A stretch of DNA of 64,000 nt, taken from assembly GCA_034406715.1 (NCBI GenBank), contig CP137879.1, positions 186,001 to 250,000 on the forward strand, in the 5' to 3' direction. The notes under the pieces are model-generated. The model was not told the DNA's origin and ran no database searches. It saw only the letters and a list, made by a program, of their open reading frames with translations. The DNA comes from Rhodotorula mucilaginosa (lineage: Eukaryota > Basidiomycota > Microbotryomycetes > Sporidiobolales > Sporidiobolaceae). Below are positions 45,976-57,810 of the stretch, piece after piece; position 1 is the stretch's first letter, and each line of letters opens with the position of its first letter. A program made the translations under genes and the position numbers.

Positions 45976-47362
45976 GCGGTCAAACGCACGATGCCCCAAC
46001 AACTGTGTCCCGAAGCGACATAAATGCCCTTTCCCGATCCCTCAGTCCCTTGATCAATCCTCCCCAAAACGGGATCTCCACTCCCCACAGGGAGGTAACA
46101 CGCCTGTTCCCTCTCGACCTTTGCGCCCCCGCCCCCGCTGGTCGAGTCGAGGTAGTCGGGCGCGAGTCGGGCGGTTTGAGAGACGAGCGAGGCGATCGCG
46201 GAGGGGGAGGTGGTCACGTCCGAAGCGCGGAGGGGCAAGTCGGAATCGTCCGTGGGACCGCAGGCGTAGGCGGTACCGTCCGGTCGATCTGCAAGGGGCG
46301 ATCAGTGTACGCCAGAATATCAGCCAGTCTTCGGTTGGCGGTCTTTCGCGAGATCCGAGTTCAGAGATCATCTCGGCATGGATGATGAAAGAGGGTTGCA
46401 CCGGCTTACTGTAGATTTCAGGTTCGGCATGCCTGCCTTTTTGTTCCTTGATGCTCGTGAACAAGGCCTGGGCCGGCAGGGTCTTTCCCTCCGGCGCGCG
46501 GACGACGATCGAGTGAGCCCGACTGCCGCGGATGGCTTTGGCTCTTCCGGCGCGGGCTCGGAGGCTGCCTGGGTCGTTGTTGTTGTCTCCTCCTCCTCCT
46601 CCGAGACCGAGAGACGAGAGGAGGCGACCCGTCCAAGGGCCGGCTGCGATCACGATTTGGTCGAATTCGAGCACGCGCGGCGAGTTGTCGTCGTTGTCCT
46701 TTCGCGGCGAGATCGTGACAGCGTAGTGATCACCCCCTTCCTTTGTTCGCTCGAGTCGCTCGGCTGTGCCGTACACGATCTGGAGCCCTTCCTTCTGAGC
46801 CTGCTCGGCGATGGCGCGGGTAAACTGCTCCGGATGGACCTGGGCGGTGGTCTCTTGACTGCCGAGGACGTCGGTGGCAGTCAACAAGTCCTTGTTGAGC
46901 CAATCAAAGAGGTCCGAGTCGTTCAGTTTGCGAGTGCGAGCCGTCTTTTTGGCGCTGCCGCTGCCGGCGGCGGAGAGGTCTGCCGAGATGGAGAGGGTGT
47001 CGAGTTTGCGGTAACCCCATTTCTTCTCTCCGTCGAGTTCTTGAGCGAGTTGAGCATGGAGAGCGTAGGACAGCTTGGCGAGCGAAGCCGTTGCGGGTCT
47101 GTTCCGAGGGGTCTCGGTCGGTCAGCGTCGTGATGAGGTCATTCGGAGGAGGAAAGGGAACTGACCCGTGCCAGTCGAGGGCGAGAAGTCCGCCTGCCTT
47201 GCCACTGGCGCCAGCTGCGATCTCTGAGCCTTCGATGAGCGTCACCTGCACGGGCTGTCGTCCCGCCGAGGCGAGGCGTCCGAGCCAGAATGCGGTGCAG
47301 GTTCCGATGATGCCTCCTCCGATGACGCCGATCCGGCGTGGCTGGGTGCTTGGACTGGTCAT
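45690..47362 (-). CDS. FAD-dependent oxidoreductase, DAO family (TDA3-like)
   Basis: The start at 47362 gives MTSPSTQPRRIGVIGGGIIG, the GxGxxG Rossmann loop for FAD, then TCTAFWLGRLAS, VTLIEGSEIAAGASGKAGG and LLALDWHG. Middle exons have LAQELDGEKKWGYRKLDTLS, QVHPEQFTRAIAEQAQKEGL and FDQIVIAAGPWTGRLLSSLG. The end reads YVASGHSCWG and NGPGTGLVMAELLLNGKATS before TGA at 45690. This is the D-amino-acid-oxidase-like fold, closest in my reading to the yeast TDA3 group (putative oxidoreductase linked to endosomal recycling). Substrate unknown. A Gly/Asn-rich insertion (GLGGGGGDNNNDPG) breaks the fold. An intron carries a CT microsatellite (GA on the plus strand, about 45955-45977). Its start lies only 142 nt from the divergent TFB3 start. 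Confidence 0.83.
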
Positions 47363-47504
47363 GATTGACTGCTCGTATAGACTTGTTGGCGGGTAGGCAA
47401 GAAAGGGTCGCCGCGTGAGGATGACAAAGTGCAACTTTCCAAGGTTCGCCTTTTGAACCCTCTCCGACTCTACCGTAGTCCACTGTCGAGTGTACTGGCA
47501 AGGG
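47363..47504. promoter_or_regulatory. Short bidirectional promoter, TDA3-like / TFB3
   Basis: Only 142 nt separate the two start codons of divergently transcribed genes, so both core promoters and leaders must share it. No clear TATA element is seen. Confidence 0.5.
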
Positions 47505-48937
47505 ATGTCGGCACCCAAGCCGCGGTTCTTTCTCGGCAACTCGCGCAGGAATGCCCCCAACCAGCAGCAGCACCGCGCATCGCCGTCGACGTCGTCCTCG
47601 TCAAAGCCGTCGCAGCCGCCGCCGCCTCGCGCCGACCTGCCCTTGATCGACCCGAGCGGCGACAGGCGGATCCAAGAGTACTCGTCAGACGCCGACCAGT
47701 GTCCCGTCTGCAAGAACGACCGCTACCTGAACCCGAAACTCAGGTTGATGGTCTCGAAGTGCTACCACAAGATGTGCGAGTCGTGCCTCGACCGCCTCTT
47801 CTCCCTCGGCCCCGAACCCTGTCCCGTCTGCGGCCAGACCATCCGCAAGAACCAGTTCCAGCCCCAGATCTTTGAGAACCTCGACGTCCAGAAGGAGATT
47901 GCCATCCGCAAACGCACCGCCAAAGTCTTCAACAAGCAGCCCGACGACTTTGCCACCCTCGAGCAGTACAACGACTACCTCGAAGAGTACGAAGCCATCA
48001 CCTTCTCCCTCATCAACTCGATCGGCAACGACCTCGCAGAGACCGAACGCAAGATCCGCGCGTACGAGGCAGAGAACCGCAACTCGATCGACGAGAACGA
48101 GCAACGCCTCGCGCGCGAAAAGGAACTCGTCGAGGCGCGCGAGCGCGGCGAACTCGAGTGGCGACAACTCGAAAAGAAGAGGTACCTCGAGGAAGAGGAA
48201 CGCAAAGACCGCGAGCGCCAAGAAGAACGCAAGAGGGTCCTCGAACAACTCGTGCGGAAACCGCTTCTCTGCCCCTCTCTCTCTCCCTCTTTTCCCGTGA
48301 TGACTGACAGAATGCTCATGCATCCGTGCAGGAGAATGGCAAATTGTCCCCCTCGGCCATCATGGCCGCGTCCGCCTCGCGTCTCCGCGCGTCCGAAGCC
48401 TCTTCTTCTTCTTCCTCGACCACGGCCGCCACCACCACCACCGACACTCCCAAACTCAAATTCCTCGCCAATCTGGCTCGGCCTTCTTTCGGCGGCAAGG
48501 ACGGCACCGGTTCGGGAGGAGCAGGAATGGACCTCGACCCGCTCGACGCGGCAGATTACGCTCCAGGAGGGATCCTCGACCCCCTGTCGGACTACCCTCA
48601 CCCAATCCCAACCACATCCTCTTCCTCTTCCTCGATGGGGTCCTCATCGCACCCAGGGCGGTACGACACCCACTCGTCTCTCTACCTCCCCCTCTCCTCA
48701 GGGACCTACGCCCCCAATCTCGGATCGCTCGTCTCGGAACGAGAACGAGAGAGGAACGACCCCGTCGTCAGAGCGGGAGGGTTCAAGGCGGAGGAAGTGT
48801 TTGAAAAAGCGATTAGGGAGGCGGTGATGGGACTTTGGGAGAGGCCCAAGGGGTGGAGGCCGGGGGGATCGGAAACTGCTGGTGACGGACAAGCAGAAGC
48901 AGCACCTGCACCGATGCAGGTCGATGTCGGTGCTTAG
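47505..48937 (+). CDS. TFB3: TFIIH/CAK subunit TFB3 (MAT1)
   Basis: Two exons around a short intron near 48253-48331. The start at 47505 gives MSAPKPRFFLGNSRRNAP. The RING finger is complete: CPVCKNDRYLNP, MVSKCYHKMCESCLDRLF and GPEPCPVCGQTIRKNQF. The MAT1 region follows: PQIFENLDVQKEIAIRKRTA, KVFNKQPDDFATLEQYNDYL and ENEQRLAREKELVEARERGE, a long helical stretch. The C-terminus contains a Ser-rich linker and GGFKAEEVFEKAIREAVMGL. TFB3 links the kinase-cyclin pair (Kin28-Ccl1) to core TFIIH and assists transcription initiation and repair. Its RING contacts Rad3/XPD. Length (about 450 residues) is a little over yeast because of the linker. Convergent with the next gene at about 240 nt. Confidence 0.95.
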
Positions 48938-49179
48938 CTTGAAGAATAGCCGAAGGGTTCTTCTTCTGGAGTGATCGTTTCGCTGGTTGTTTGTTTCTCC
49001 TTGTTGCTATCACCATTCTTGTTGGCCTCGTCATCTCTTCTTTTCCACTCGATCCAGAGCTACCTTTGGCCAGTCTTTACAGTGAGAATCAAGCTCGGAA
49101 TTTCGCACAGACTTCACCAGCTTCTCAACAACAAACAAGCACCATTCATCAACAACCTCCGTCTCCGGTCGACCCCTCC

Positions 49180-52100
49180 TCAAGCCTCCTTCGCCGTCGC
49201 CGTCGTCGCCGCCGCCGTCGCCGCCGCTTCATCGTCAAGCTTCCTCAAATGCGCCACGACCTTTTCCGCCAACCGTTCCTCCGCGACGGACGCCCTGACT
49301 CTCGGCAATTCAAACTTGAGCCCGCGGAGGAAGAGCCAGATCCGCGAGCGAGGGATGATTTGCCCTCCCGCCGGCGACGCCGACGAGGAGGAGGAGGAGG
49401 ACGGTTCCGCTGAGAGCGGGACGGTGTGGAACTGCGGGAAGGCGAGGTGGTGTTGCTCGCAGTAGGCTAAGGTTGTCAATTCGATAGTCAGCGAGGAAGC
49501 GCTTTTCTCGAGGTGGTTGAAGAAAGACAACCGCACCTCTGAGAGCGGCCACATGTGAAGTCTGTTGCGTCGTCGTCGTAGCAGTACTCGTCGTCGTCGT
49601 TGTCGGCGTCGAGTTCGCCTTCTCGAGCGAGAGCAACGTTTCGGCCGTGGCAAACACATCCGGCAAGAGTGGGTTCCCCATCCGCTTCAGTTCGTCGGCC
49701 TTCCTCTCCTCCTCGCGCCTGGCCTCATCGCGCTCCTTCTCAGCTTCTAATTCCGCCTCGAGCTTCCTTTCGATCTCTCGGAGCTGATACTGCGTCGCGG
49801 CACCAAAGCCGCCGTACATGGTGCGACGAGCCGCGGCGAGCTCTTCCCCATGCTTGGGCACCTGCGTCGCCAACGCGATACCGGGCTTGTCGACCGACTT
49901 GGAGTCGCCGCGCGATTTGTTGTCCTCGGTAGAGAGACCGATTGGCGGAGCGGGACGAGCTTTCGGCCTGACGCGAGATTCGATGAGTTCGAGGATGCCG
50001 GCGTCGAGGGCGGAAGACGCAGCTGCTTCGCAGGCGAGCTCGCGCGTCGTATGGACCGGAGTCACGCCAAAGATCCGCCAGTCGGACGAGCTTGGATCGA
50101 GCGGGATCGTGACAGAGGCTCCGAACGCATCGTCTGCAGATGGAAAGCGAGCAAGAACCAATCGGGTTAGTCGCCTTCAAACAGACTCACGCCCGACGGG
50201 ATCTCGGAGACCTACCGTGGTTGTCCGTCTTGTACCGCGGACCGACTTCGACCTCGGTACCCAAGATGGCGCGGCAACCGAGGCGGAGGCGTTCGACCGA
50301 TCCTCCTTCTTTGCCGACGAGCGATTCGCCCTGCGCAGTCAAATCGAGTTTCGCGCGCTTCTTTGGCGGAGGCGAGTGTTCCAGGGTCCCGAGGTCCCGT
50401 GTAGCATCTTCGTACCTCCCAAAGGCATCTTCTTCGCCTTCCACGTCCGATTCGGGTCGCTCGTGCTTGTGCGGACTGGTCGAGCTGCCGCCGTGGGCGC
50501 CGCACTCGCACGCCTCCAACGGCGGAGCAGCTTCACTGCGACGTGGAACGTGCTCTTGCATGAATTGGACGATGTCGTCGTCGAGGGCGCTCTGGGCAAA
50601 GCGTTGCTGGGCTTGCGTGCGCGAGACCGAGGTGGCGTCAAAGTTCATCGTCCTCGACCAGTTCGGCACGAGTTTGCTCGACGGATCCTCGAAATCTTCG
50701 TGCGCCGTTCCAGAGGCGAAAGGGATGCACAAGCTGCCGCCGTAGAAACCGGCTGAGCCAAAGTCAGGGTCAGCTCGAGCAGATTCAGCTTGTCAAGCGG
50801 AAGAGGGCAAGGCTCACTTCGCTCGTCGCGGAAGATATCGTATTGCGGCAAGCAGCCAGGACCGACCCAGTCCTGGACAAACTCGTCCAGTCGAGAGACG
50901 GCATCTTTCGACTGGGGCGAGCGGGCCGCGGACGTGTCGACCGGTCCGGCCACAATCGCGGCGCCCTCTGACGCTCCGCTACTGCCGCCCGGCGGATCCA
51001 CATCCATCGGCTCGCGGCCCCTCGCGGCACGCGCTAGCCTAGAAGCGGCGGCAGCAGTGAGAGGCGGCGCAGACGGGTTGAAGCCGGCGGGAGTGAGCAG
51101 GTCCAGCACGCGCTCCTTGAGAGCGAGACGAATCGCCGCTTCCTTGGCGGCAGCGCGATTCTTGTACTCGGGCGAGGGCGGAACTTCGTACGTGCGCGAC
51201 AGCGAGATGTTGATGAAGACGGTGAGTGTGCAGCCATAGAGCTTGATATTGGCTGCGGAGGTGACAGTCAGGTAAGAAGGTCATTCTCGCCTTCTCTCGA
51301 GCCGGGCGGGAAGGCTGGCGCACAGTCTTCGATACTGCGGGTCGTGTACTCGAACTTCAGGGGCGATCCGTTGCCGGTCCACTGCTGAGCACAGATGTTG
51401 AGGTAGGTAGCGGGGCTGGTGCACGCGGTACCCGAACATGTGAGCAATCGCAGACTGACCAGGACAGCCCAGCAGCTGTGCCGACTCACTTCTGCAGCGT
51501 CTCCAGATCTTCGTACTTGACCGTTCCCGCCTGCGGCGTCTCCGCGATCTTGCCCGCCTCGCGTTCCTTGCGCCTCTCCTCGGCCTGTTTCGCCTTCTTC
51601 TCCACCTTTTCGCGCTTGGCTTCCTCCCGCTCTTTCCGATACGGCTCCAGCACGCTCAGGAGGTCGTTGCTGAAAGCGGTAGTGGCGCAAGCGAGGCGGG
51701 CATGGTACTTCGTGCGGTAGCGTTTTTCGGTTGAGACGACGAAAGGAGGAGGCGCGTTCGGATGCTTTTCCGTGACCGGGATTTTGATCACCAGAGTAGC
51801 GCCGAGACTGGGTGGACCGCGAGCTGGAGTAGATGTAGTATCAGCGCTGTCAATCGGACGAACCCTCCGGAGCCGCTCGCCGAGAATACCCCTCAACTCA
51901 CTCGGCTTGTCCGTGTCTTGGTTCGCATGCTCGTAGGTCCAACTCACCCACTGCTTGCGACTTCCGAAGGCGGCCTTGACGTGCTCGTACAGGGTGTCGA
52001 CCGCATCACGGCGTGACTCGTCATCGTCCCCTTTCCGCTCTCCATCATCTTCTCGTGCCTCCTCCCGCTCTCCGGACTGCTCGTTTTCGGCCTGCGCGAT

Positions 52101-53917
52101 TTCCCCAATCATCGCCGCCTCCGTCGCCGTAAATTCGCCCACCTGGATATACCCGTGCCGGTCGCGCTTGATCGAGTCGTTGAAGGCGCGCTGGAACTGC
52201 TCCGGAACGTCGGCTTCGAGAGCGAGTCGAGCCGCTGCAGCCCGGGCTTCGCGTTGAGTCGAGAAGGCGATCGGTACGGCAAAGGTGAGGGGCGGCGAGC
52301 TGAGATTGCTCTGCACAGTGAGTGTGCACCCGTACACCGCGTCTGTGAGTGAAATCAGGCGGTACGTCTAGTCAGCCACCGTCGCCGCTTTGCGTTCGCT
52401 GACAATTTCCGACTGCGACGCGAAAGTTGCCTGCACTCACTGAGCTCGTCTTTGTCCAGCCTGACACTGATAGGCGGTGCCATCCACTTCTCCTGCTCCG
52501 CTCTGAGCGTCTCCCATGGCCTCTCCCCGCCCTTCAAGCTCCTGACTTTTTCGCGCTCTTCGGCCGCCTCTTGCTCCTCGACCTGCCACCCGAGCTCTTC
52601 GCGCAACTTCCGAGCCGCTTCGAGTGTGCCCGACTCTCGCGCGTCCAGGAAGGCGCGCATCCGCGCGGCGAGCTGGTCCGAGTAGGAGGCGGCGGTCTCG
52701 AAAGTGCGCTTGGTCGCGTTCGGCATGACGAGCGTCAACTTGCAGCTGTACATGACCGGGGGTGGAGGGGCAGTCGCGGCCGAGCTCGGTGCGGTATGTT
52801 GACGGTACCAGACGTGCGGCGGGTTGATTTTGGAGACGTGCGTCTGCCAGAAGTCGAGGAATTTCTGGATCTCGCTTTGGGCCACGAAAGAAGGCGGCTT
52901 AGCACTTGAGCTTGCTTTGCACGAGCTTCAGGGCGACACTCACTTCGGCTCCGCGGGGGCTGTGACACTCTTGATCCTTTCACGCGTCGTCGCGAGTTTG
53001 CTGCCGACCGTCGGGACGCGCATCTTGATGCGAGCGGTCGGCTTGTTCGCCGCCGCGAGGTGCGTGATTGTCTCTTGCGACGCCGACCTGGACTCGCCGG
53101 CACTGACCGGCTCGCTCTTCTCGTCGTCATCTTCCTCTTCCGTCTCGTCGTCGTCCGGCGGGCCTTCGTCCTGGACCTCCTTTCCGTCGCGGCCAGCCGA
53201 AGCCATCGGAGGCGGAGGCGGACTCGGGTCGTCCGGATTCTCGATCTGGTCCTCCGGATCTTCTGCTCCTTCCCCGTAGAGCTGCGCCGAGTCGTCTTCC
53301 TCGTCGAGGCCATACAAGTGGAAAGCAGGTTGGCCGGCTTTCGACGGCGGCAAAGGTTTCTCGGTGACGGAGGGGGCTGCCCGGGCGCCGAGCAGCAGGC
53401 GGGCGACGTCGGCTTCGGAAGTGTGGCTCTGCGAGGAGGCTTGAGAAGTTGGAAGCGAGCGCAGTGCCTCGACGGCGATGTCGACTTGTTGTTGCGAGCT
53501 GTTCGGTGCGAGAGCTCGACTCGGTGAGCAGCGCGAACGGTGCATACGAGCGGCTCTGGGTGGGAGAGTGACCAAGGAGGGATATGATACGCACCCATTG
53601 CGGCCATCGTCACCGTTCTGCATCTTCCCAAGTTCTTGTAGCTCAAGTTCGTCTTGATCCCTCTTCAAATCGCGTTCGAAGTCGTCCGCGTTCGTCATCG
53701 CCCTCGCCCCGAGCGAGAGGAGCGCGTCGTGCACCTGGTAGAAGCGTTCTTGGTCCTTGGGCGAGATGGGCACGTCCGCTACGCCCGGACGAGTGGAAGG
53801 GACCGCACGGAGGCGAGGTGCGGTCGGACGAGGTGGCGCTCCTCCTCCGCCTGCACTGGGTCCTTCTGCAGGCGGCACAGGGTCGTCGGCACTCACCGGT
53901 GTAGCGTGTACCGGCAT
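49180..53917 (-). CDS. Large protein of about seven divergent dsRNA-binding-like repeats, function unknown
   Basis: The start at 53917 gives MPVHATPVSADDPVPP; about 330 disordered acidic/Pro-rich residues follow. The rest repeats a helix-strand-strand-helix plan. A helix with Trp/Tyr-rich text (FLDFWQTHVSKINPPHVWYR; LYEHVKAAFGSRKQWVSWTY; YLNICAQQW; DEFVQDWVGPGCLPQYDIFR; LRLGCRAILGTEVEVGPRYK; LRAYCEQHHLAFPQFHTV) comes first, then a strand (MYSCKLTLVMP, VYGCTLTVQSN, LYGCTLTVFIN, FGASVTIPLD), then an Ala-rich helix (REARAAAARLALEADV, RAAAKEAAIRLALKERVLDL, RELACEAAASSALDAGILEL). I place units at about 52860-52600, 52490-52190, 51995-51640, 51415-51090, 50885-50560, 50300-49985 and 49480-49195. 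The pattern is that of dsRBDs, but KKxAK-type basic motifs are weak. No helicase, RNase III or deaminase domain is seen. Introns often fall between the first helix and the strand. The stop is TGA at 49180. Confidence 0.7.
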
Positions 53918-54208
53918 GGTGCCCTGCTGCCCGCCGGCTGAGCGAGGGGAGGCAAAGTAAGGTGAAAGTCGAGAGAAAGAGGCTTTTCCGGACTCCGAGG
54001 AGGGACGAGGTGGCGGTCTGTGCACTTCCTCATCGCCAGTCCAAGCTCTCGGACGAGCTCGAGTTCGACTAGATCTGGTAAAACAGGAGATACCTGATGT
54101 GCTGGTAGATACGACAACATGTTCAGAGGCGAAGCAGGGGACACAAAAGTAGAGGGGAGGCGGATACAAACGGGCGGGCAGGCCACCAAGGTTCGAGCGC
54201 TCAGTCGA

Positions 54209-56308
54209 TCAGTACTCCTCATCGAGCGCGACGCACTGTTGCGTGGGAAGAGTCAGTCACTGGATGCATCGGACGGAAGAATTGATCCGGAACATGCTCG
54301 AACGCCGGAGAGCACAGGAAGGCGGTCGCCACTCACCAGAAACTCGACAAACCCAATCTTGCCCTCTCTCATGCTCGCCTTCGGACCGCGGGTCGACATG
54401 GGGATCATGAACTGGAAAGAAACGAGGCCGTGCGCGTCCGTCCGAATCGACTGCGAGTTTGCACAAGGGGAGAGGTGTCAGAACCGGGACGAGATGCGAA
54501 AAAATGGTCGGATACGAGTCGGGACTTGGAATTGGGCTCACAGTCTTGATCGAGACGGAGAGTGCGTGGCGAGTGAGGAGAATGTGCGAGTATTTGTAGC
54601 TGTGCGCCCGACGAAAGCATCGGCTTACATCAGTACTTGCGAGACCGCGGTATCGGTCCCACTCGCTCCGAAAGCAAGAATCGGTCGGGACGCACGAGTT
54701 CCGGAGCGCTTGTTCGCACTCAAAGATCTCGAGCACGTCCTTGTCGTCCGAGTAGTCCATCTGCGCGGAACAGCAGCACCACGACAGAGAAGTAAGTGGT
54801 ACCAGCCAGGTCAGTCGCCTTCTCATCATCTTCGCCACAAGGTCGCGACGTACCTCTGTACTGCCCATCGGTCCGACACTCTCCAACCTAAACAACGGCA
54901 CCTCTTCGTCATCGTCGTCCACCTCCTGCTCCTCCTCGTCGTCCTCATCAAGCCCTTCCGGACCTGCCTGTTGTCGCCGCTTTTCGCGTTTCCTGCGTCG
55001 ATTCCGTTCCTGACGACGGTAGCGATCCTCGTTCGCATCTGAGGGAGAAAATGAGATGGAGAGTTTTTCGGACGAGGTGGGGACTTCGAGGAGGGCATCG
55101 TGGAGCCAGTCGGACTGTTTTTTGATCAAGCCGCTCGAAGTCAGCAAAATGAAGCATGATGTAAACAGGCTCGCGAAAGTTGCCCAGCTACCTTGATGAT
55201 CAGTCGTTGGATCTTGTCTTCGTCGTTAAAGGCGAGGTCGAGGAGCCCTTCTGGTTCGTAGGTTGTGATCTCGCAGCGGGTCACGATCCCGCTCTCCTCC
55301 AGCCTGCGTACATAGCTCAGTGACGGGTCAGTCATTATTAGAGAAACGCATAGGAAATGTTACGCACAGCATCACGAGTGGTTCGCCGTGTCCGGCGTAT
55401 GAGAGGCGCAACGAGGTGGTCTTGCCTTCGTCGGCAGTCTCCCTCTTACCGCCTCTCTTTCCATACCGGCCGTCTCCATCCTCGTCGTCGTCGTCGGCTG
55501 CACCCTGCCTCTTGCGCTTTCCACGCCACCGAGAACCACCACCACCTCCTCCTCCTCCTCCGGCATCGTCTCCTCCTCCATCACTGTCATAACCTCCTTC
55601 CTTTTTGAACGTGTTGGAGGCGGCCGCTCCTGCATTGCCAAAGATGTTGAGGCACTCGAGGATGGTCGAGAGCGAGACCGACATCTGGCAGTACGGGCTC
55701 GTCAAGCCTTCTGCTGCTTCTTCTCCCACTGCTACGGCGGCGGCGGCGGCGGCCGCGGCGGGAGATGAACCGGGAGAGTCGGTGTGGCCTCGGGGTGCGT
55801 CGACATAGGCTGCAGGATCGTCTGCCGCGAGGTGGAAAGCGTACGAGGAGAATGCGTTTGCTGCAACGTAGGCATGAGCTGTGTACGAGGGAGAGTGCAA
55901 AAAGTTCAGGAGCTTGCGTGCGGGAGGCTCGTGCGGACTGTGTGGATGCGAAGGGCTCACCTTGCAGAGATCGGCCTTCCTCGACTGTGACGCGGATTCC
56001 GGCCTCGTCAATCTTCAAGGTCGCTTGCTGTACGGTGCAAGACGGGTTCGTGACCCCCACATGAGGAAAGAAGCGGCGAGCAGGCGACGGCGAGGCGTAG
56101 TGCGGTTTCCCAGTCAGGGCCCACTCTTCCCTCTGGAGTATAGGATCATGACAACGCACAGCACGGAAGCTCAGGCTTCGGAGGATGGAGGCGAGCGGCC
56201 TGACGTCGGGCATGTTGGCGACGAGGATCTGTGTCGCAAGCCCATGGTGAGCGCCTTTCGAGTCCCCAGGGAAAGGACGTTGTGTACCTGCTCTTGTATC
56301 GGTGGCAT
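54209..56308 (-). CDS. RAD1: 9-1-1 checkpoint clamp subunit RAD1
   Basis: The start at 56308 gives MPPIQEQ, a short exon joined to ILVANMPDVRPLASILRSLS. Next comes TLKIDEAGIRVTVEEGRSLQ then AHAYVAANAFSSYAFHLA, the conserved RAD1 N-terminal clamp lobe. Later pieces are MSVSLSTILECLNIFG, TTSLRLSYAGHGEPLVML, LSYVRRLEESGIVTRCEITT, LIKKQSDWLHDALLEV, SYKYSHILLTRHALSVSIKT and a last exon with SIRTDAHGLVSFQFMIP and GKIGFVEFLCVALDEEY before TGA at 54209. RAD1 forms the PCNA-like ring with RAD9 and HUS1 that activates the ATR/Mec1 checkpoint. Two long low-complexity insertions (poly-Ala/Gly with Asp and Arg at about 55440-55800, and Arg/Asp/Glu at about 54880-55010) lie in surface-loop positions. About seven exons. 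Confidence 0.88.
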
Positions 56309-57810
56309 CGCGTGCTCCGAACCCGCGATCGGCTCAAATGCCGGCTGCCTCGGCGTCGTCAGGAGACAAGAGAGCGAGACTCCGGTTCTCAGCTTCTGAC
56401 CCTGACCGCTGACTGCGCTGCTGGTCTAGTCTCGAGCTACAGGCGATACAATGCTCTGGACTCAGACCACTGAGCGCATGCGCTCCCTTGCTCTTGCGTC
56501 CTGACCGACGGCAGACTCTCATCATCATCCCGGAGATCGATCAACACACCCACCGGCCTCACACAGTACGGCCGTGGGATGCTCGGAGCGTGTTGCTACA
56601 GAGCTCAACGCTAGACGACATGCAGCGAAGCTGACCGAGCTTCGTCCGCCTTCCCTCCTCGCGCCGCTCCCTTCTGACGACCACCGCGTGCTGCAACACG
56701 CACGGCCGAGACGGCGTTTGCCCTCCGACACCGCGCACGCGCCCGAGGGCCTCGCACAAGTCATTTGAGGGCCTCGCCGAGCTCTGGTAGACATATGCTT
56801 GAGTGCCCGCCGCTTTGCTCCCAAGACAAATCCGCTCCCGCTCGAATGGTGCGGCCTTTTCGCACGGCAGAATGGAAAGATGCATGACTATGTACAACAA
56901 GATTCACTGCTATACTCGAAGAACGACCCGGGTTACCAACAGCTCGCGACCCATGCCATCCGGATATCGTCCTCCAGCGCCCTCATGCGTTCTCTCCGCG
57001 CCGCGCCTTGGAAATCGGCGCCGGCCTCGATCCCGGCGGCGACCGCTCCTGGTTCGTTCGCTGGAGAGGCACTGTTAGGTGTAAAGACAAACAGGCGAGA
57101 GTGCTGCGCAGCCAACAAGCGCCACCGTCAGGTCACAGCGTGAACCGATTCAAGAAAGGGAGTCCCTCACGTGTTGACCCGCCTGGTAGCGGCTGGAGGA
57201 CAGAGTGCGCGAGAGGATCGCTGTCACGATTGTAGACCTGTTGATTGCGATTTATGCAAACGGGCATATCCACAAGATTGACAAGGGGCGCCACAATTTG
57301 CAGTCAGCGGGGGAGGATCTACTCTCAGTCCTGGCATAGATTTGGACGAGCGCGCACATGCACTTGGGTTGTGTTCGTATTCGCGAAGGTCAGATGGAGT
57401 AGCAAGGGAGTGAAGAGGGAAGAGATCCGAGAGACGGGTCCGGTTTGACATGCACGGCCGCGGATCGGAAGCTGTCGGAGTGGCGGAAGGCTTGCGAATC
57501 TCGAACCAGCTCACCGGTACCGGGACATCGAGTCTCCAAGCAAGTCGCGCGCCTTCGGAGGAGCAGCCGTCCGGCTGTCAAACATAGCCACGAGAAACAT
57601 CTGCCAAGCGTTATACTCTTGCGGCGTCGAAGCCACCGATCCGGGAGGAAATGAAAAACAGTTTGACAACCTGCGCGAGGAAAAGCGACAACAAGCAACA
57701 AAAGCTTATCTACAAGGGTTCCATCCGTTATACCGCCGTGACGACGGAGTTGCGAAGTGTCCGTATGCGAGAGGCGACGAGCGCGAGGAGGGGTGGGAAG
57801 GGGAGCGATA
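56309..57810 (-). other. 1.5-kb stretch with a possible small unrecognised gene
   Basis: This lies upstream of RAD1. On the minus strand a chain of plausible splice sites links an exon ending MSRYR (about 57515), one at about 57239-57173 coding STIVTAILSRTLSSSRYQAG, and one at about 57107-56933 coding HSRLFVFTPNSASPANEPGA and ending DDIRMAWVASCW-stop. The Arg/Ser-rich start would suit a mitochondrial presequence. I know no family with this text, and the 276-nt first intron is long for this genome. The 56310-56900 part must hold the RAD1 promoter. Nothing else recognisable. Confidence 0.25.

Noticed and set aside
3007-56308. A genome-maintenance cluster (CENP-I, AlkB, TFB3, RAD1)
   Set aside because: The genes are spread over 50 kb among unrelated housekeeping genes on both strands; grouping by theme is coincidental.
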